A DNA stretch of 64,000 nt from Actinomycetes bacterium (lineage in GTDB: Bacteria; Actinomycetota; Acidimicrobiia; Acidimicrobiales; RAAP-2). The stretch is taken from contig JAJZUS010000001.1 of the NCBI GenBank assembly GCA_021848365.1, forward strand, positions 1 through 64,000. Reading direction: 5' to 3'. The notes beneath the pieces were generated by a model, which was given only the letters and a program-made list of their open reading frames with translations, ran no database searches and was not told where the DNA came from. This document shows, in pieces, positions 42,810 through 51,625 of this stretch. How positions within the stretch are numbered: the first letter of the stretch is position 1; each line of letters starts with the position of its first letter. Made by a program: the position numbers and the translations under genes.

Positions 42810-43597
42810 GCCCCCTCGGGCTGATCGTCACGATCGCCGCCGTGGCCGGCGCGTTCGCCTGGATCGCCTCGCTCCTCACGCGGGACACGTCCTGGATCGA
42901 CCGGCTCTGGTCGATCCTGCCCGAGACCTACGTGTGGGTCGTGGCGACGAGCGACCACCTGCGCGACGCCCGCCTCGACGTGCTCGCGGTCCTCACCACC
43001 CTGTGGGGGCTGCGGCTCACCTTCAACTTCGCCCGCAAGGGCGGGTACCGCGGCGTCGAGGACTATCGATGGGCCGAACTGCGAACGACCATGTCCCCGG
43101 CCCTCTTCCAGGTGGTCAACCTCGTCTTCATCGTGACGACCCAGAGCGCCCTCCTCGTCGCGATCGCCCTCCCGGCCCTCGTCGCCCGCGACCACCCGCA
43201 CCCCTGGCGTCCGCTCGACACGGTGCTCGCCGCCCTCTTCCTCGCCGCCCTGGTCGGCGAGACCGTCGCCGACGAGCAGCAGTGGCGCTTCCACCAGCGA
43301 AAGCACCGGGGAGAGACCGAGCGCCCCTTCCTCACGGAGGGGCTCTTTCGCTACGCGCGCCACCCGAACTACTTCTTCGAGCTCGCCCAGTGGTGGCTCG
43401 TCTACGTGATGGGGGCGGCGGGTGCGGGAGTCGCCGGGTGGTGGGCACTCGTGGGACCGGTGGCCCTCACGGCGCTCTTCGTCGGCTCGACCCGTTTCAC
43501 CGAGTCGATCAGCGCGTCGAAGTACCCCGACTACGCGACGTACCAGCGCACGACGTCGCCGATCGTCCCCTGGCGGCCGCGCCGTCAGTCGTCGTAG
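42806..43597 (+). CDS. DUF1295 membrane protein (steroid 5-alpha-reductase-like)
   Basis: The 263-residue protein has about six hydrophobic segments and DUF1295 features: DTSWIDRLWSILPETYVW, LRLTFNFARKGGYRGVEDYRW, and the C-terminal FLTEGLFRYARHPNYFFELAQWW with ESISASKYPDYATYQRTTSPIVPW. The last part resembles the NADPH-binding end of steroid reductases and isoprenylcysteine methyltransferases. The ATG overlaps mrp as ATGA. The stop region overlaps that of the NUDIX gene by 13 bp. Substrate unknown. Confidence 0.87.
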   Translation: MSPLGLIVTIAAVAGAFAWIASLLTRDTSWIDRLWSILPETYVWVVATSDHLRDARLDVLAVLTTLWGLRLTFNFARKGGYRGVEDYRWAELRTTMSPALFQVVNLVFIVTTQSALLVAIALPALVARDHPHPWRPLDTVLAALFLAALVGETVADEQQWRFHQRKHRGETERPFLTEGLFRYARHPNYFFELAQWWLVYVMGAAGAGVAGWWALVGPVALTALFVGSTRFTESISASKYPDYATYQRTTSPIVPWRPRRQSS

Positions 43598-44361
43598 CCG
43601 GGCTCCCCGGGCAGCACGATGCGCACGGACCCGTCTCGCTCGACCATCCGCGGCTCGATGCACGGCACCGACCGCTGAGAGTCGGCGAAGGCGACCGCGT
43701 CGGCCGCGCGAGCGAAGTCGGCGATCGCGGCGAGGTTGCGCAGGGTCGGCAGGATGACGGTCATCTCGCCGCGCTCGGCCGCGAGGAGCGCGTCGCCCGG
43801 GCGGATCCAACGGTGGGCCACGGTCTCGCCCTCGTCGTGGCCGGCCACCTGGTCGATGGGCGCGGCCACCACGAAGAACCGCGTGTCGTAGCGGCGGGGC
43901 TGTCCGAGGGGCGTGACCCAGTGCGAGAGGTACCCGAGTCCGCGCAGGTCGGCGACGAGGCCGGCCCGGGCGAGCACCGCGTCGAAGTCGTCCTCGTGGG
44001 CGTTGAGGCGCGTGCGCGCCGCGTTCAGCTGGTCGCGCTGGCGCACGACGGCCTCGGTCGTCCCGTCCGGGGTCGCGGCGAGGAGGAGGCCCGCCTCCTC
44101 GAAGAGCTCGCGAACCGCCGCGTGGAAGTAGGCGAGACCCCCCGACGCGAGGCCGAGACGACTCGAGGCCGTCGCGTCGTCCGGCCCGAGGGCCGCGCGG
44201 ACCGCGTCGGCCGCGTCGAGCGCCCCGCCGGGGAAGACGTAGGCGCCACCCACGAAGTCACTCTTGAGATTGCGCCGGACCATCAGGACCTCGAGACCCG
44301 ACCCCCCATCACGCAGGGGGAGGATGGTCGCAGCCGGTCGCGGGGCCGGTTCGTCGGGCAT
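43585..44361 (-). CDS. NUDIX hydrolase
   Basis: The 258-residue protein resembles the NUDT19/CoA diphosphatase-like branch: [40 protein letters not shown] and an interrupted Nudix box in which the Gly of FPGGALD is separated by a long insert from [14 protein letters not shown]. REx2EExGL-type catalytic glutamates are present (RELFEEAG). The ATG at 44361 is upstream of all conserved sequence. A CoA or nucleotide-sugar substrate is possible; not assignable. Confidence 0.85.
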   Translation of the reverse strand: MPDEPAPRPAATILPLRDGGSGLEVLMVRRNLKSDFVGGAYVFPGGALDAADAVRAALGPDDATASSRLGLASGGLAYFHAAVRELFEEAGLLLAATPDGTTEAVVRQRDQLNAARTRLNAHEDDFDAVLARAGLVADLRGLGYLSHWVTPLGQPRRYDTRFFVVAAPIDQVAGHDEGETVAHRWIRPGDALLAAERGEMTVILPTLRNLAAIADFARAADAVAFADSQRSVPCIEPRMVERDGSVRIVLPGEPGYDD

Positions 44362-44449
44362 ACCCGCCAACCTACCGACCGGCGGGGGACGAGAACCGGC
44401 CGGGGGGCGCACTCCACTAGATTTGGTCGGACCATCGCGAAGGAGCACC

Positions 44450-45403
44450 GTGGCGAAGAACCCCCCCTCCCAGCGCCCGAAGAGCTCGGGTCCGAGCCGC
44501 ACGGCGGCCCGTCCCGGCACCAAGCCCCCCACCGGCCGGCCGGCCGGCCTGTTCACTTGGGTCGCGATCGGGCTCGTCGTCGTCGTCGTGGCGGCCCTCG
44601 TCATCATCAAGGTCACGACCACGTCGAACGGCGCCACCTCGAACGCCTTCCAGCCAACGAGCGCCACCGTCGCCCAGGAGGTGACGAGCGTGCCCGCCTC
44701 GGTTTTCAACGCGGTGGGCGTGACCTCGACGGCCGTCCCCGTCTCGCCCCCGATCCCCCTCTCGAAGCAGCCCGCCCTGGTCGACTCGGCGACCGGCAAG
44801 CCAGAGCTCTTCTACCTGGGCGCCGAGTACTGCCCCTTCTGCGCCGCCGAGCGTTGGCCGCTCATCCTGGCCCTCAGCCGCTTCGGCACGTTCAAGAACC
44901 TCGGGGACATGGAGAGCTCCACCAAGACCGGTGAGGTCTACCCCGGCACCCCGACGTTCACGTTCGTGAAGTCGACCTACACCTCGCCGTATCTCTCCTT
45001 CAAGTCGATCGAGCAGTTCACGAACGTCTGGGACAACGCGACGAACTACTACACGCCGCTCCAGACCCCCTCGAAGCCCGAGGAGGCCGTCTTCCAGAAG
45101 TACGACACGTCCAAGTACATCCCCGGCATCACGTCGGCCCAGGACGGCTCGATCCCCTTCATCACCATCGGTAACCAGTACCTCGTCGCCGGGGCCAGCT
45201 ACACGCCCCAGCTCCTCGCGGGCATCTCGCGCGAGACCATCGCCGGGGGACTCAGCAACGCGACGAATCCGGTGACGGTGGCGATCGTGGCGACGGCCAA
45301 CTACCTCACGGCCTCGATCTGCTCCATCACCAAGGACCACCCGGGCTCGGTCTGCTCCAGCAAGGGTGTCGCCGCCGCCAAGAAGGTCCTCGGCATCAAG
45401 TGA
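44450..45403 (+). CDS. DUF929 thioredoxin-like membrane-anchored protein
   Basis: The 317-residue protein has a basic Pro-rich cytoplasmic N-terminus, one membrane anchor (residues about 35-55, [20 protein letters not shown]) and an extracytoplasmic domain with a thioredoxin-like active site ([20 protein letters not shown]). Pfam DUF929 proteins share this CPxC. The next gene is a VKOR membrane oxidase translated with a GTGA overlap, so the pair probably makes disulfide bonds in exported proteins. GTG 44450 has AAGGAG upstream. Confidence 0.87.
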   Translation: MAKNPPSQRPKSSGPSRTAARPGTKPPTGRPAGLFTWVAIGLVVVVVAALVIIKVTTTSNGATSNAFQPTSATVAQEVTSVPASVFNAVGVTSTAVPVSPPIPLSKQPALVDSATGKPELFYLGAEYCPFCAAERWPLILALSRFGTFKNLGDMESSTKTGEVYPGTPTFTFVKSTYTSPYLSFKSIEQFTNVWDNATNYYTPLQTPSKPEEAVFQKYDTSKYIPGITSAQDGSIPFITIGNQYLVAGASYTPQLLAGISRETIAGGLSNATNPVTVAIVATANYLTASICSITKDHPGSVCSSKGVAAAKKVLGIK

Positions 45404-45870
45404 GTCGACCGCTCGAGCCGGTCTCGCGGGGCGTCGTCGTCTCGACGTTCCTCCTGAGCCTCGTGGGGCTGGGCATCTCGGGCTACCTGACCTTCACCCA
45501 CTTCGAGGGCACCCGCTACCTGGCGTGCTCGACGTCGGGCATCCTCAACTGCTCGACGGTCACGACCTCCCCGGAGTCCTACTTCCTCGGGGTGCCGGTC
45601 GCCGTCCTGGGGTTGGTCGGCTACGTGGTCATGGTGGCCCTCAACTCCCCGTGGGGGTGGCGCTCGGCGCAGCGGATCGTCCACGTCGCCCGCGTCGTCC
45701 TGGTGACGGGCTCCATGGCCTTCGTGCTGTGGCTCATCACGGCCGAGCTGCTCTACATCAACCACATCTGCGAGTGGTGCAGCGGCGTGCACCTCGTCAC
45801 GTTCATCCTCTTCGTGATCATGGCTCGGGTGGCCCCGCGCCAGTTCGGGTGGGGCTCAGGCGCGCAGTAG
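45400..45870 (+). CDS. vitamin K epoxide reductase family protein
   Basis: The 156-residue integral membrane protein has four hydrophobic segments, the loop cysteines ([18 protein letters not shown]), the invariant Ser/Thr region and the CxxC redox site ([12 protein letters not shown]). Bacterial VKOR reoxidises a DsbA-like partner and passes electrons to quinone; the partner is most likely the DUF929 protein upstream. Its end overlaps the convergent whiB stop by 15 bp. Confidence 0.92.
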   Translation: MSRPLEPVSRGVVVSTFLLSLVGLGISGYLTFTHFEGTRYLACSTSGILNCSTVTTSPESYFLGVPVAVLGLVGYVVMVALNSPWGWRSAQRIVHVARVVLVTGSMAFVLWLITAELLYINHICEWCSGVHLVTFILFVIMARVAPRQFGWGSGAQ

Positions 45871-46104
45871 GACGCGGCGCTCGACCTCGTTGAGGCCGCC
45901 CCAGATCCCGTGACTCTCGTGACGCTCGAGGGCGGCGGCCAGACAGTCCTCGCGTACCGCGCACGACTGGCAGATCCCCTTCGCGGCCTGCTCGCGCAAC
46001 TGGCGCTGCTCCTTGCGCTCCCCCGACTCGGGCGGGAAGAAGAGCCCCTGCTCGTGGCTGCGACAGGCCCCGAGCTCGACCCACGTGGCCGGTGTGATGG
46101 CCAT
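45856..46104 (-). CDS. WhiB family iron-sulfur transcription regulator
   Basis: The 82-residue protein has the four cysteines of a 4Fe-4S cluster (ACRS, then CQSCAVREDC), the turn motif GIWGGLNEVERR and a short basic end (RRVLLRA). These actinobacteria-specific regulators bind sigma factor region 4. Its compact length matches WhiB1/WhmD-like members (subclass uncertain). GGGGGAGAG precedes the ATG at 46104. It is divergent from the receiver gene. Confidence 0.94.
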   Translation of the reverse strand: MAITPATWVELGACRSHEQGLFFPPESGERKEQRQLREQAAKGICQSCAVREDCLAAALERHESHGIWGGLNEVERRVLLRA

Positions 46105-46198
46105 CTCTCCCCCCCCGGTTCGACCGCGGAGCGAAGACTACTCACCCGTGTGCGCCTCGGCAAGGGGCGTCGGACCAGGAGCCCGGACCGGGCTCCGC

Positions 46199-46204
46199 TA
46201 CGCT
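46199..46204 (+). promoter_or_regulatory. leaderless -10 box, receiver gene
   Basis: TACGCT ends 6 bp before the GTG at 46211; no ribosome binding site is seen. Confidence 0.55.
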
Positions 46205-46210
46205 ACGGAC

Positions 46211-46633
46211 GTGGCCACCGTCCTCCTCGCCAGCGACCAGCCCGCCCTGCGCGCCGACCTGCGCGCCACCATCGAGGGCCCCGACATCGAGATCGAGGAG
46301 GTCGAGTCGGGACCGGCCGTCCTTCGGCGCGTCAAGGAGGGGGGCGTCGACCTCGTCGTCCTGGACCTCCAGATCGGGTCGATGGGGGGCATGGCCATCA
46401 CGCTCGACCTGCGCAACGAGGAGTCCTACGGCGCCGCCGAGCCCGTCACCGTCCTGATGCTGCTCGACCGACGCCCCGACGTCTTCCTGGCGCGCCGTTC
46501 GACCGCCGAGGGCTTCCTCGTCAAGCCCCTCGACCCCCAGCGCGTGCGCGCCGCGGTCCGGGCCCTGCTCGCCGGCGAGTCCTACGAGGACGAGTCCTGG
46601 CGGCCGGCGACGGTCCGCGTCGGCGGCGAATGA
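46211..46633 (+). CDS. single-domain response regulator
   Basis: The 140-residue product is a receiver domain only: VLLASDQPALRADLRATIEG, phospho-acceptor Asp in DLVVLDLQIGSMGG and Lys in EGFLVKPLD. There is no output domain. No histidine kinase is encoded nearby. The next gene, a CBS/CorC protein, overlaps as ATGA, so the two probably act together. GTG start chosen from the leaderless -10 box and domain boundary. Confidence 0.87.
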   Translation: MATVLLASDQPALRADLRATIEGPDIEIEEVESGPAVLRRVKEGGVDLVVLDLQIGSMGGMAITLDLRNEESYGAAEPVTVLMLLDRRPDVFLARRSTAEGFLVKPLDPQRVRAAVRALLAGESYEDESWRPATVRVGGE

Positions 46634-47463
46634 GCGAACCTCCGCCATCGCGACCCCCGCGGGGCCGCTGGCGTGACCGCTTCGGCGGACGACCCACCCC
46701 CGCGCCGCGCAGCCCCGAGGCCGAGGAGATCCACGCCCGGGTCGACCAGCTGAACGACCTCGAGCTGCGCGACGTGATGACCCCGCGCGTCGACGTCGCC
46801 TACCTCCGGATCCCGGTGACGCCGGAGGCCATCGCCGAGGCCGTGCGCGACACCGGCCACTCGTGCTTCCCGGTCGTGAGCGGCGACCTCGACGACGTCG
46901 AGGGCGTCCTGCTCGTGAACGACCTCTTCCGGTCGACGACGGTTCGGCGGGCCATCGGGGTGAGCCTGCCCGACTCCACCGAGATCGCCCGCAAGATCCG
47001 CCGGCCGCTCCTGCTCCCCGAGACGCTCGACCTGCTCGAGAGCCTCACCGAGATGCGCCGCCAGCGGCGCACCTTCGCCGTGGTCCTCGACGAACACGGC
47101 GGGGTCGCGGGAGTCGTCTCGGTGCGCGACATCCTCGAGCAACTCGTCGGCGACCTCGCCGACGAGTTCGACGAGGACGAGGAGCCCACCATCGTGCGCA
47201 TCCGCGAGGAGCGTTGGCTGGTGGACGGCCAGACCCACGTCGACGAGGTCGCCGAACGTCTCGCCCTCGAGATCCCCGAGGGCGAGTACGTGACGATCGC
47301 GGGCTTCATCCTCGACCTCGCGGGCGAGATCCCGAGTCCCGGCGCCACCTACTCCTTCGGTGAGTGGACCTTCCGGGTCCAGTCCGTCGAGCGGCGCCGG
47401 ATCAGTGAGATCGTCGTGGAGCACCACGCTCCCGAGCCTCCTGACGACGAGGCGAGCACCTAG
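46630..47463 (+). CDS. CBS-pair and CorC/HlyC domain protein without membrane domain
   Basis: The 277-residue protein has a short basic N-terminus, a CBS pair (LRDVMTPRVDVAYLRIPVTPEAIAEAVRDTGHSCFPVVSG through FAVVLDEHGGVAGVVSVRDILEQLVGDL) and a C-terminal CorC_HlyC domain (ERWLVDGQTHVDEVAERL, TIAGFILDLAGEIPSPGATYSFGEWTFRV). The DUF21 membrane domain of full-length magnesium/cobalt exporters is absent, as in E. coli CorC. Adenosine ligands commonly bind CBS pairs. Coupled to the receiver gene upstream. Confidence 0.88.
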   Translation: MSEPPPSRPPRGRWRDRFGGRPTPAPRSPEAEEIHARVDQLNDLELRDVMTPRVDVAYLRIPVTPEAIAEAVRDTGHSCFPVVSGDLDDVEGVLLVNDLFRSTTVRRAIGVSLPDSTEIARKIRRPLLLPETLDLLESLTEMRRQRRTFAVVLDEHGGVAGVVSVRDILEQLVGDLADEFDEDEEPTIVRIREERWLVDGQTHVDEVAERLALEIPEGEYVTIAGFILDLAGEIPSPGATYSFGEWTFRVQSVERRRISEIVVEHHAPEPPDDEAST

Positions 47464-47469
47464 GCTCCA

Positions 47470-47949
47470 CTACGGCGCGGTGTCGTCCGAGACGACCTTC
47501 CAGCCCGTGGGCAGCTGAACGACCGTGGCCCAGGTCGTCGCCGACCCGACGACCGGGTAGGGCTTATGGCGGACCTGGACGAGCACGGCCGCCTTGGCGG
47601 TCTTCGGCACCACGCCCACGTAGCCGGCGCGGCCGCCCCCCTCGTTGAGGCACCAGTGGACCCCGGTGCGTTCGAGGACGACGTTGAGGATCCGCATCCG
47701 GTTGCCGACGACCGTCATCGGGGTGAGGTGGCGCGCCGCGTAGTACTTCGTGAGCGTCGCCTTCACGATCGGGCTCACCGGCTTCACCGGCCAGGACGCG
47801 AGCGTCGGGCAGCGTGGCAGGGTGGATGCCGCCGCCGGGACGCCTCCCGAGGGCAGGACGAGCGGTAGGGCGAGTACGGCTCCGGCGAGGGCGACGGCGG
47901 GGGTGACCCGACGGCGGGGGGACCGGGTGAGGGAACGTGCACCGGACAT
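47470..47949 (-). CDS. secreted hypothetical protein
   Basis: The 159-residue protein has a signal peptide (RRRVTPAVALAGAVLALPLVL, cleavage near AAAST) and two cysteines (LPRCPTL and VHWCLNEGG) that could form one disulfide. No family is recognised. It begins at ATG 47949 and ends 6 bp from the CBS gene stop. Function unknown. Confidence 0.7.
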   Translation of the reverse strand: MSGARSLTRSPRRRVTPAVALAGAVLALPLVLPSGGVPAAASTLPRCPTLASWPVKPVSPIVKATLTKYYAARHLTPMTVVGNRMRILNVVLERTGVHWCLNEGGGRAGYVGVVPKTAKAAVLVQVRHKPYPVVGSATTWATVVQLPTGWKVVSDDTAP

Positions 47950-48073
47950 GGCGCCTCCTCAGTGACGAGGCCCCGGGCGGACTTTCCGTCTCGACCTCAC
48001 CCTACGTCCCGAGGGGACCCGGGCCAAATCGGCCGCGAACGCCCACCCCGGAGCCGCGATAGGCTTTCCGGGC

Positions 48074-48091
48074 TGCGGGGTTCGCCCCGCA
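48074..48091. terminator. UUCG hairpin directly upstream of tRNA-Pro
   Basis: TGCGGGG and CCCCGCA form a perfect 7 bp stem closing a TTCG tetraloop, ending 1 bp before the tRNA. It may be a transcription signal or an RNA processing guide for the tRNA 5-prime end; there is no T-tract. Confidence 0.45.
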
Positions 48092-48092
48092 A

Positions 48093-48170
48093 CGGGCTGT
48101 AGCGCAGTTTGGTTAGCGCGCTGCGTTCGGGACGCAGAGGTCCCCGGTTCAAATCCGGGCAGCCCGACCA
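48093..48170 (+). tRNA. tRNA-Pro (CGG anticodon), CCA encoded
   Basis: Acceptor CGGGCTG/CAGCCCG, D-arm GCGC/GCGC, anticodon stem CTGCG/CGCAG with loop TTCGGGA (anticodon CGG) and T-arm CCCGG TTCAAAT CCGGG. Discriminator A at 48167 is followed by genomic CCA. Confidence 0.96.
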
Positions 48171-48195
48171 ACCACGGTCGTCCGTGGCACCCCAG

Positions 48196-48268
48196 GCCCC
48201 CATCGTCTAGCGGCCTAGGACACCACCCTTTCAAGGTGGCGGCACGGGTTCGAATCCCGTTGGGGGTG
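48196..48268 (+). tRNA. tRNA-Glu (TTC anticodon)
   Basis: Acceptor GCCCCCA/TGGGGGT with a terminal G-T pair usual for actinobacterial tRNA-Glu, anticodon stem CCACC/GGTGG with loop CTTTCAA (anticodon TTC), T-arm ACGGG TTCGAAT CCCGT. CCA is not encoded. It follows tRNA-Pro by 25 bp and is probably cotranscribed. Confidence 0.96.
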
Positions 48269-48353
48269 CTCCTCGGGCCCCGACGTCGCTGGACGGCGAG
48301 GGTCCACACCCGCGCGCGAACCGGTTCGCTCGACGACTCCGAACCGAGCCGCG

Positions 48354-49298
48354 CTACAGGCCGACGAGGAAGTCGACGACCGCAGCGAAGTAGTCGTCCT
48401 GATCGTCGTACATCGCCATGTGGCTGCCCTCGGGACAGGTGTGGCTCCGCCCGGCGGGCAGGCGACTGGCCATCATCTCGAGGAAGGCCGGGTCCATCGT
48501 GTCGTGACGGGCTCCGATGACGAGGGTCGGCACCGTGATCGACGCGAGATCCTCGGTCCGGTCCCACTCGACCAGTCGTCCCGACGCCCCGAGTTCACTG
48601 GGCCCCTGCATCAGGGAGTAGACGTGCTGGTTGGCGTTCGCGAAGGCGCGCTGGACGGGGTCGGGCCACTCGGCGACCGGACGACGCAGGACGTGGTGCA
48701 CGTAGTGGATCTCGTGCAGGAGCGCCTCGTAGTCGGGATGCGCCACGTCGCCAGCGGCCTCGAGTGCTTGCACGCGCGCGAGCTTCCCCTGGTCCATCGC
48801 GGGCATCAGGACTCGTCGCGCGTAGTCGTTGTAGGCGGGGATCGACGACATCATGTTCGAGATCACCAGGCCCTTGAGGTTCTGCTGGTGAGCCAGGGCG
48901 TACTCGATCGCGAGCACGCCGCCCCAGGAGTGTCCCATCAGGACGAAGTTCGAGGCGTCCAGTCCCAGGGCCCGTCGCACCTGTTCCACCTCGTCGACGT
49001 AGCGCTCGGCCGTCCAGAGCCGGTCGTCGTCGGGCTGGTCCGATCGGTAGGTGCCCAACTGGTCGTAGTAGTAGTACTCGATGCCCGCGCCCGGGAAGAA
49101 GGAGTCGACGCACTCCCAGTAGGTGGACGGGACGGCCGGTCCACCGTGCAGGAGGAGGACCTTCAGGTCGGGGTTGTTGCCGACCCGCTTGGTCCACACC
49201 GTGAACTCCCCGATGGGCGTCGTCACGGGGATGCGTCGGACGCCGCCGCTCCAGCGATCGTCACGCGCCGCGCTGTCGAGATAGGGGTGGATGGCCAC
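48354..49298 (-). CDS. proline iminopeptidase-like alpha/beta hydrolase (family S33)
   Basis: The 314-residue hydrolase has the oxyanion motif LLLHGGPAVPSTYW, nucleophile elbow VLMGHSWGGVLAIEY, Asp in VIGARHDTMDP and His in EGSHMAMYDDQDDYF. It matches proline iminopeptidase/tricorn-factor-like enzymes, including the HGGP motif typical of S33 peptidases. No signal peptide. Divergent from the S51 gene across 131 bp in which I see no clear operator. Confidence 0.87.
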   Translation of the reverse strand: MAIHPYLDSAARDDRWSGGVRRIPVTTPIGEFTVWTKRVGNNPDLKVLLLHGGPAVPSTYWECVDSFFPGAGIEYYYYDQLGTYRSDQPDDDRLWTAERYVDEVEQVRRALGLDASNFVLMGHSWGGVLAIEYALAHQQNLKGLVISNMMSSIPAYNDYARRVLMPAMDQGKLARVQALEAAGDVAHPDYEALLHEIHYVHHVLRRPVAEWPDPVQRAFANANQHVYSLMQGPSELGASGRLVEWDRTEDLASITVPTLVIGARHDTMDPAFLEMMASRLPAGRSHTCPEGSHMAMYDDQDDYFAAVVDFLVGL

Positions 49299-49417
49299 GG
49301 ATCCTCCTTCGGACGTGTCGGAAGGCTACCCACCGGCCGCGGCACGTCTCCCCCGATGCTCCGAGCGCCCGCCCGCAAACGGATCCGACCGACGGTTCGC
49401 CCCGGGATTGGTCGCGA

Positions 49418-49423
49418 TAGCGT
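49418..49423 (+). promoter_or_regulatory. leaderless -10 box, S51 peptidase
   Basis: TAGCGT ends 6 bp before the GTG at 49430. Confidence 0.55.
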
Positions 49424-49429
49424 TCGCGA

Positions 49430-50125
49430 GTGGCCGGACTGCTCGCGCTCGTCGGATCGGGAGAGTACCTGGAGTCCATGCGCGACGTCGAGGCCCACCT
49501 CCTCGAGGACCGCCCGCCCCGCTACGTCCAGCTGGCGACGGCCGCCCACCCCGACGGACCCGAGCGCGTCGCCTACTGGCACGACCTCGGCCGTCAGCAG
49601 GCCGAACGCCTCGGCGTCGAGCAGGTCGTCGTCCCCGTCGGGACGCGCGAGGAGGCGACCGACCCCGCCAACGTCGCGCTGGTGCGGGGCGCGGGGCTCA
49701 TCTACCTCTCGGGGGGAGACCCGCACTACCTCTCCTCCACGCTGCGCGGAACCCCGCTCGCCGCCGCCATCTACGACGAGTGGCAGGCGGGCGCCTCGCT
49801 CGCCGGCTGCAGCGCCGGCGCCATGGCGATGACCTCGTGGATCCCCTCGTTGCGCCACCCCCGTCAGGGCGCGACCGAGGGTCTGGGCTGGCTGCCCCAC
49901 CTGCGGGTCATTCCCCACTTCGACTACTTCGAGCGCTTCGTCCCGGACGCCGTGACCCGGTTCCTGTCGGGACCCCCGGGTACGACGCTCGTCGGCATCG
50001 ACGAGGAGACCGCCCTCGTCGGCGACGGACGGGCGTGGACGGTCTGGGGCCGCCAGCGGGCGTGGATCATCACCGCGGCGGACCGAACCGCGGCCACCGC
50101 CGGCACCACGCTCTCGACCCCCTGA
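49430..50125 (+). CDS. peptidase S51 family (cyanophycinase/dipeptidase E-like)
   Basis: The 231-residue protein has GLLALVGSGEYLESM, IYLSGGDPHYLSSTL and the serine nucleophile elbow ASLAGCSAGAMAM typical of S51 enzymes, followed by HFDYFERF. Family members cleave aspartyl dipeptides or cyanophycin. The catalytic Ser is present. It starts at GTG 49430, apparently leaderless. The exact substrate cannot be told. Confidence 0.85.
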   Translation: MAGLLALVGSGEYLESMRDVEAHLLEDRPPRYVQLATAAHPDGPERVAYWHDLGRQQAERLGVEQVVVPVGTREEATDPANVALVRGAGLIYLSGGDPHYLSSTLRGTPLAAAIYDEWQAGASLAGCSAGAMAMTSWIPSLRHPRQGATEGLGWLPHLRVIPHFDYFERFVPDAVTRFLSGPPGTTLVGIDEETALVGDGRAWTVWGRQRAWIITAADRTAATAGTTLSTP

Positions 50126-50133
50126 GCCGTCGC

Positions 50134-51564
50134 CTACGGTCGCGACGCGCGGCCGATCGCGGCACTCACCGCGGACTCGAGGATCGAGTGCGCGAGAGCG
50201 TCCGGCAGAGTCCGGTGCACTTCGGCCCACGCCTCGTCGAGCGAGAATCCGTGGTGTCGAGCGAGCCACGTGGCGGCCACCGCCGGCGTGCGCGTCTCGG
50301 CCCGCACGCAGTGGACGAAGACGCGCCGGCCACTCGCCCGCAGTCGCGCGATCGCGTCGGCCGTGTCCGCGAGCACCCCAGCCGCGTCCTGATTGCCCGG
50401 ACCATCGAGAAGCCACACGAGCTCGTGGTCCGGCGACCGGCGATCCTCGCGCCCGACGCGGCAGAGTGAGACGACGGCGTCCGCGTCGGCGTGCGCCAGA
50501 GCGCCGACGTCGCCGAAGATGACCCCATCGTCGACGCGAGTGGCGGAACTCCATCCCCGCGGCGCGGCCGTCGCCCGGTAGTGGTCGTCGAGACTCGCGA
50601 CGTCGGGCCACCCCGCCGCGTCGACCCCGCCCCGAGCCGCCCGAGCGGCTCGCGTCACCAGATCGAACGAGTGGTAGCCGGGCCAGCCCCCGAGACCGTG
50701 TCGCCAGGCGAAGGGCACCGCCGACACGCCGTACGCGGCGCCGAGAAGGGCGCCGGCGATCGCCGCCACCGTGTCGGTGTCGTCGCCGATCGCCACCGCG
50801 GTCCGAAGTCCCGCGACGAGGTGGTCCGCGGCATCCCTCGTCGCCACGATCGCCGACCACGCCGCCTGGAGAGCGCTCACCACGTAACCGTTGGGGTTGA
50901 AGGAGCCCGGGTCGCGACGCTCGGCGTCCTCGATCCACGTCCGCCATCGCTCGCGACGGGCGGGATCGATGAACGGCAGGCCCACCGCCGGCCCCTCGAT
51001 CCGACCGGTGGTGATGGCGCGGTCGATCGCGAGGGTCCACAGGACGCTGGCGTCCTGGGCGAGGGGGTGTGGATGGGTGAGGGCCGAGACCCGACGAGCG
51101 GCCGTCGCCAGGCGGTCCGGGTCGCCGAGGTGCGCGAGGGCGACGGGTCCCGTTCGCATGAGCGAGCCGTTGCCCGCGCGCTCCGGGTCGCTCACGTGGA
51201 CGGCGTACGCCGCTCGTGCGAGATCACGTGGCCCTCGGGCCGCGCTCAAGACGGACGCCGTCTGGTGCCCCACGTCGCTCGGCCCGTCTCGCCACCAGCG
51301 CCAGAAGCCGGCCGCCACGGCGTCCCGACTCTCGTCGCTCGCCAGGGTCCCGTGGTCGGCGATCGCGTCGAGGATGGCGAGGGCCATCGCCGTGTCATCG
51401 GTCCAGTGTCCCGCGACGTCGCCGGTGAGCCGCCCCGGCCGCATCACGACCTCGTCGGCCCGCACGGGGGGACCGAACTCGTAGCCGGCGCCGAGGGCGT
51501 CGCCCACGGCGCTCGCGACCACGGTGCCGATCGCGCGATCGATGGTGACAAACGATGGCGGCAT
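50134..51564 (-). CDS. ADP-ribosylglycohydrolase fused to dual-specificity phosphatase
   Basis: The 476-residue protein has an N-terminal DraG-type ADP-ribosylglycohydrolase (1-315) with metal-binding motifs GDALGAGYEF (21-30), WTDDTAMALAILD (54-66), GNGSLMRTGPVAL (131-143) and GDDTDTVAAIAGALLGA (260-276). Residues 335-476 are a phosphatase domain with the intact signature HCVRAETR (H418, C419, R425). Thus both ADP-ribose removal and phosphoester removal are possible. The DraG metal ligands look complete. The ATG at 51564 precedes the conserved region; longer open sequence upstream is antisense to the SDR gene. Confidence 0.88.
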   Translation of the reverse strand: MPPSFVTIDRAIGTVVASAVGDALGAGYEFGPPVRADEVVMRPGRLTGDVAGHWTDDTAMALAILDAIADHGTLASDESRDAVAAGFWRWWRDGPSDVGHQTASVLSAARGPRDLARAAYAVHVSDPERAGNGSLMRTGPVALAHLGDPDRLATAARRVSALTHPHPLAQDASVLWTLAIDRAITTGRIEGPAVGLPFIDPARRERWRTWIEDAERRDPGSFNPNGYVVSALQAAWSAIVATRDAADHLVAGLRTAVAIGDDTDTVAAIAGALLGAAYGVSAVPFAWRHGLGGWPGYHSFDLVTRAARAARGGVDAAGWPDVASLDDHYRATAAPRGWSSATRVDDGVIFGDVGALAHADADAVVSLCRVGREDRRSPDHELVWLLDGPGNQDAAGVLADTADAIARLRASGRRVFVHCVRAETRTPAVAATWLARHHGFSLDEAWAEVHRTLPDALAHSILESAVSAAIGRASRP

Positions 51565-51625
51565 CCTCACGCTCCGTGATCTTGGCACGACTCGGTGGCG
51601 GCCCGGCAGCCTCGGCGTCGCGTCC

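Noticed and set aside
47964-48092. Small genes in the gap before tRNA-Pro
   Set aside because: No frame with a start, ribosome site and normal codon use was found; the region holds only the UUCG hairpin.
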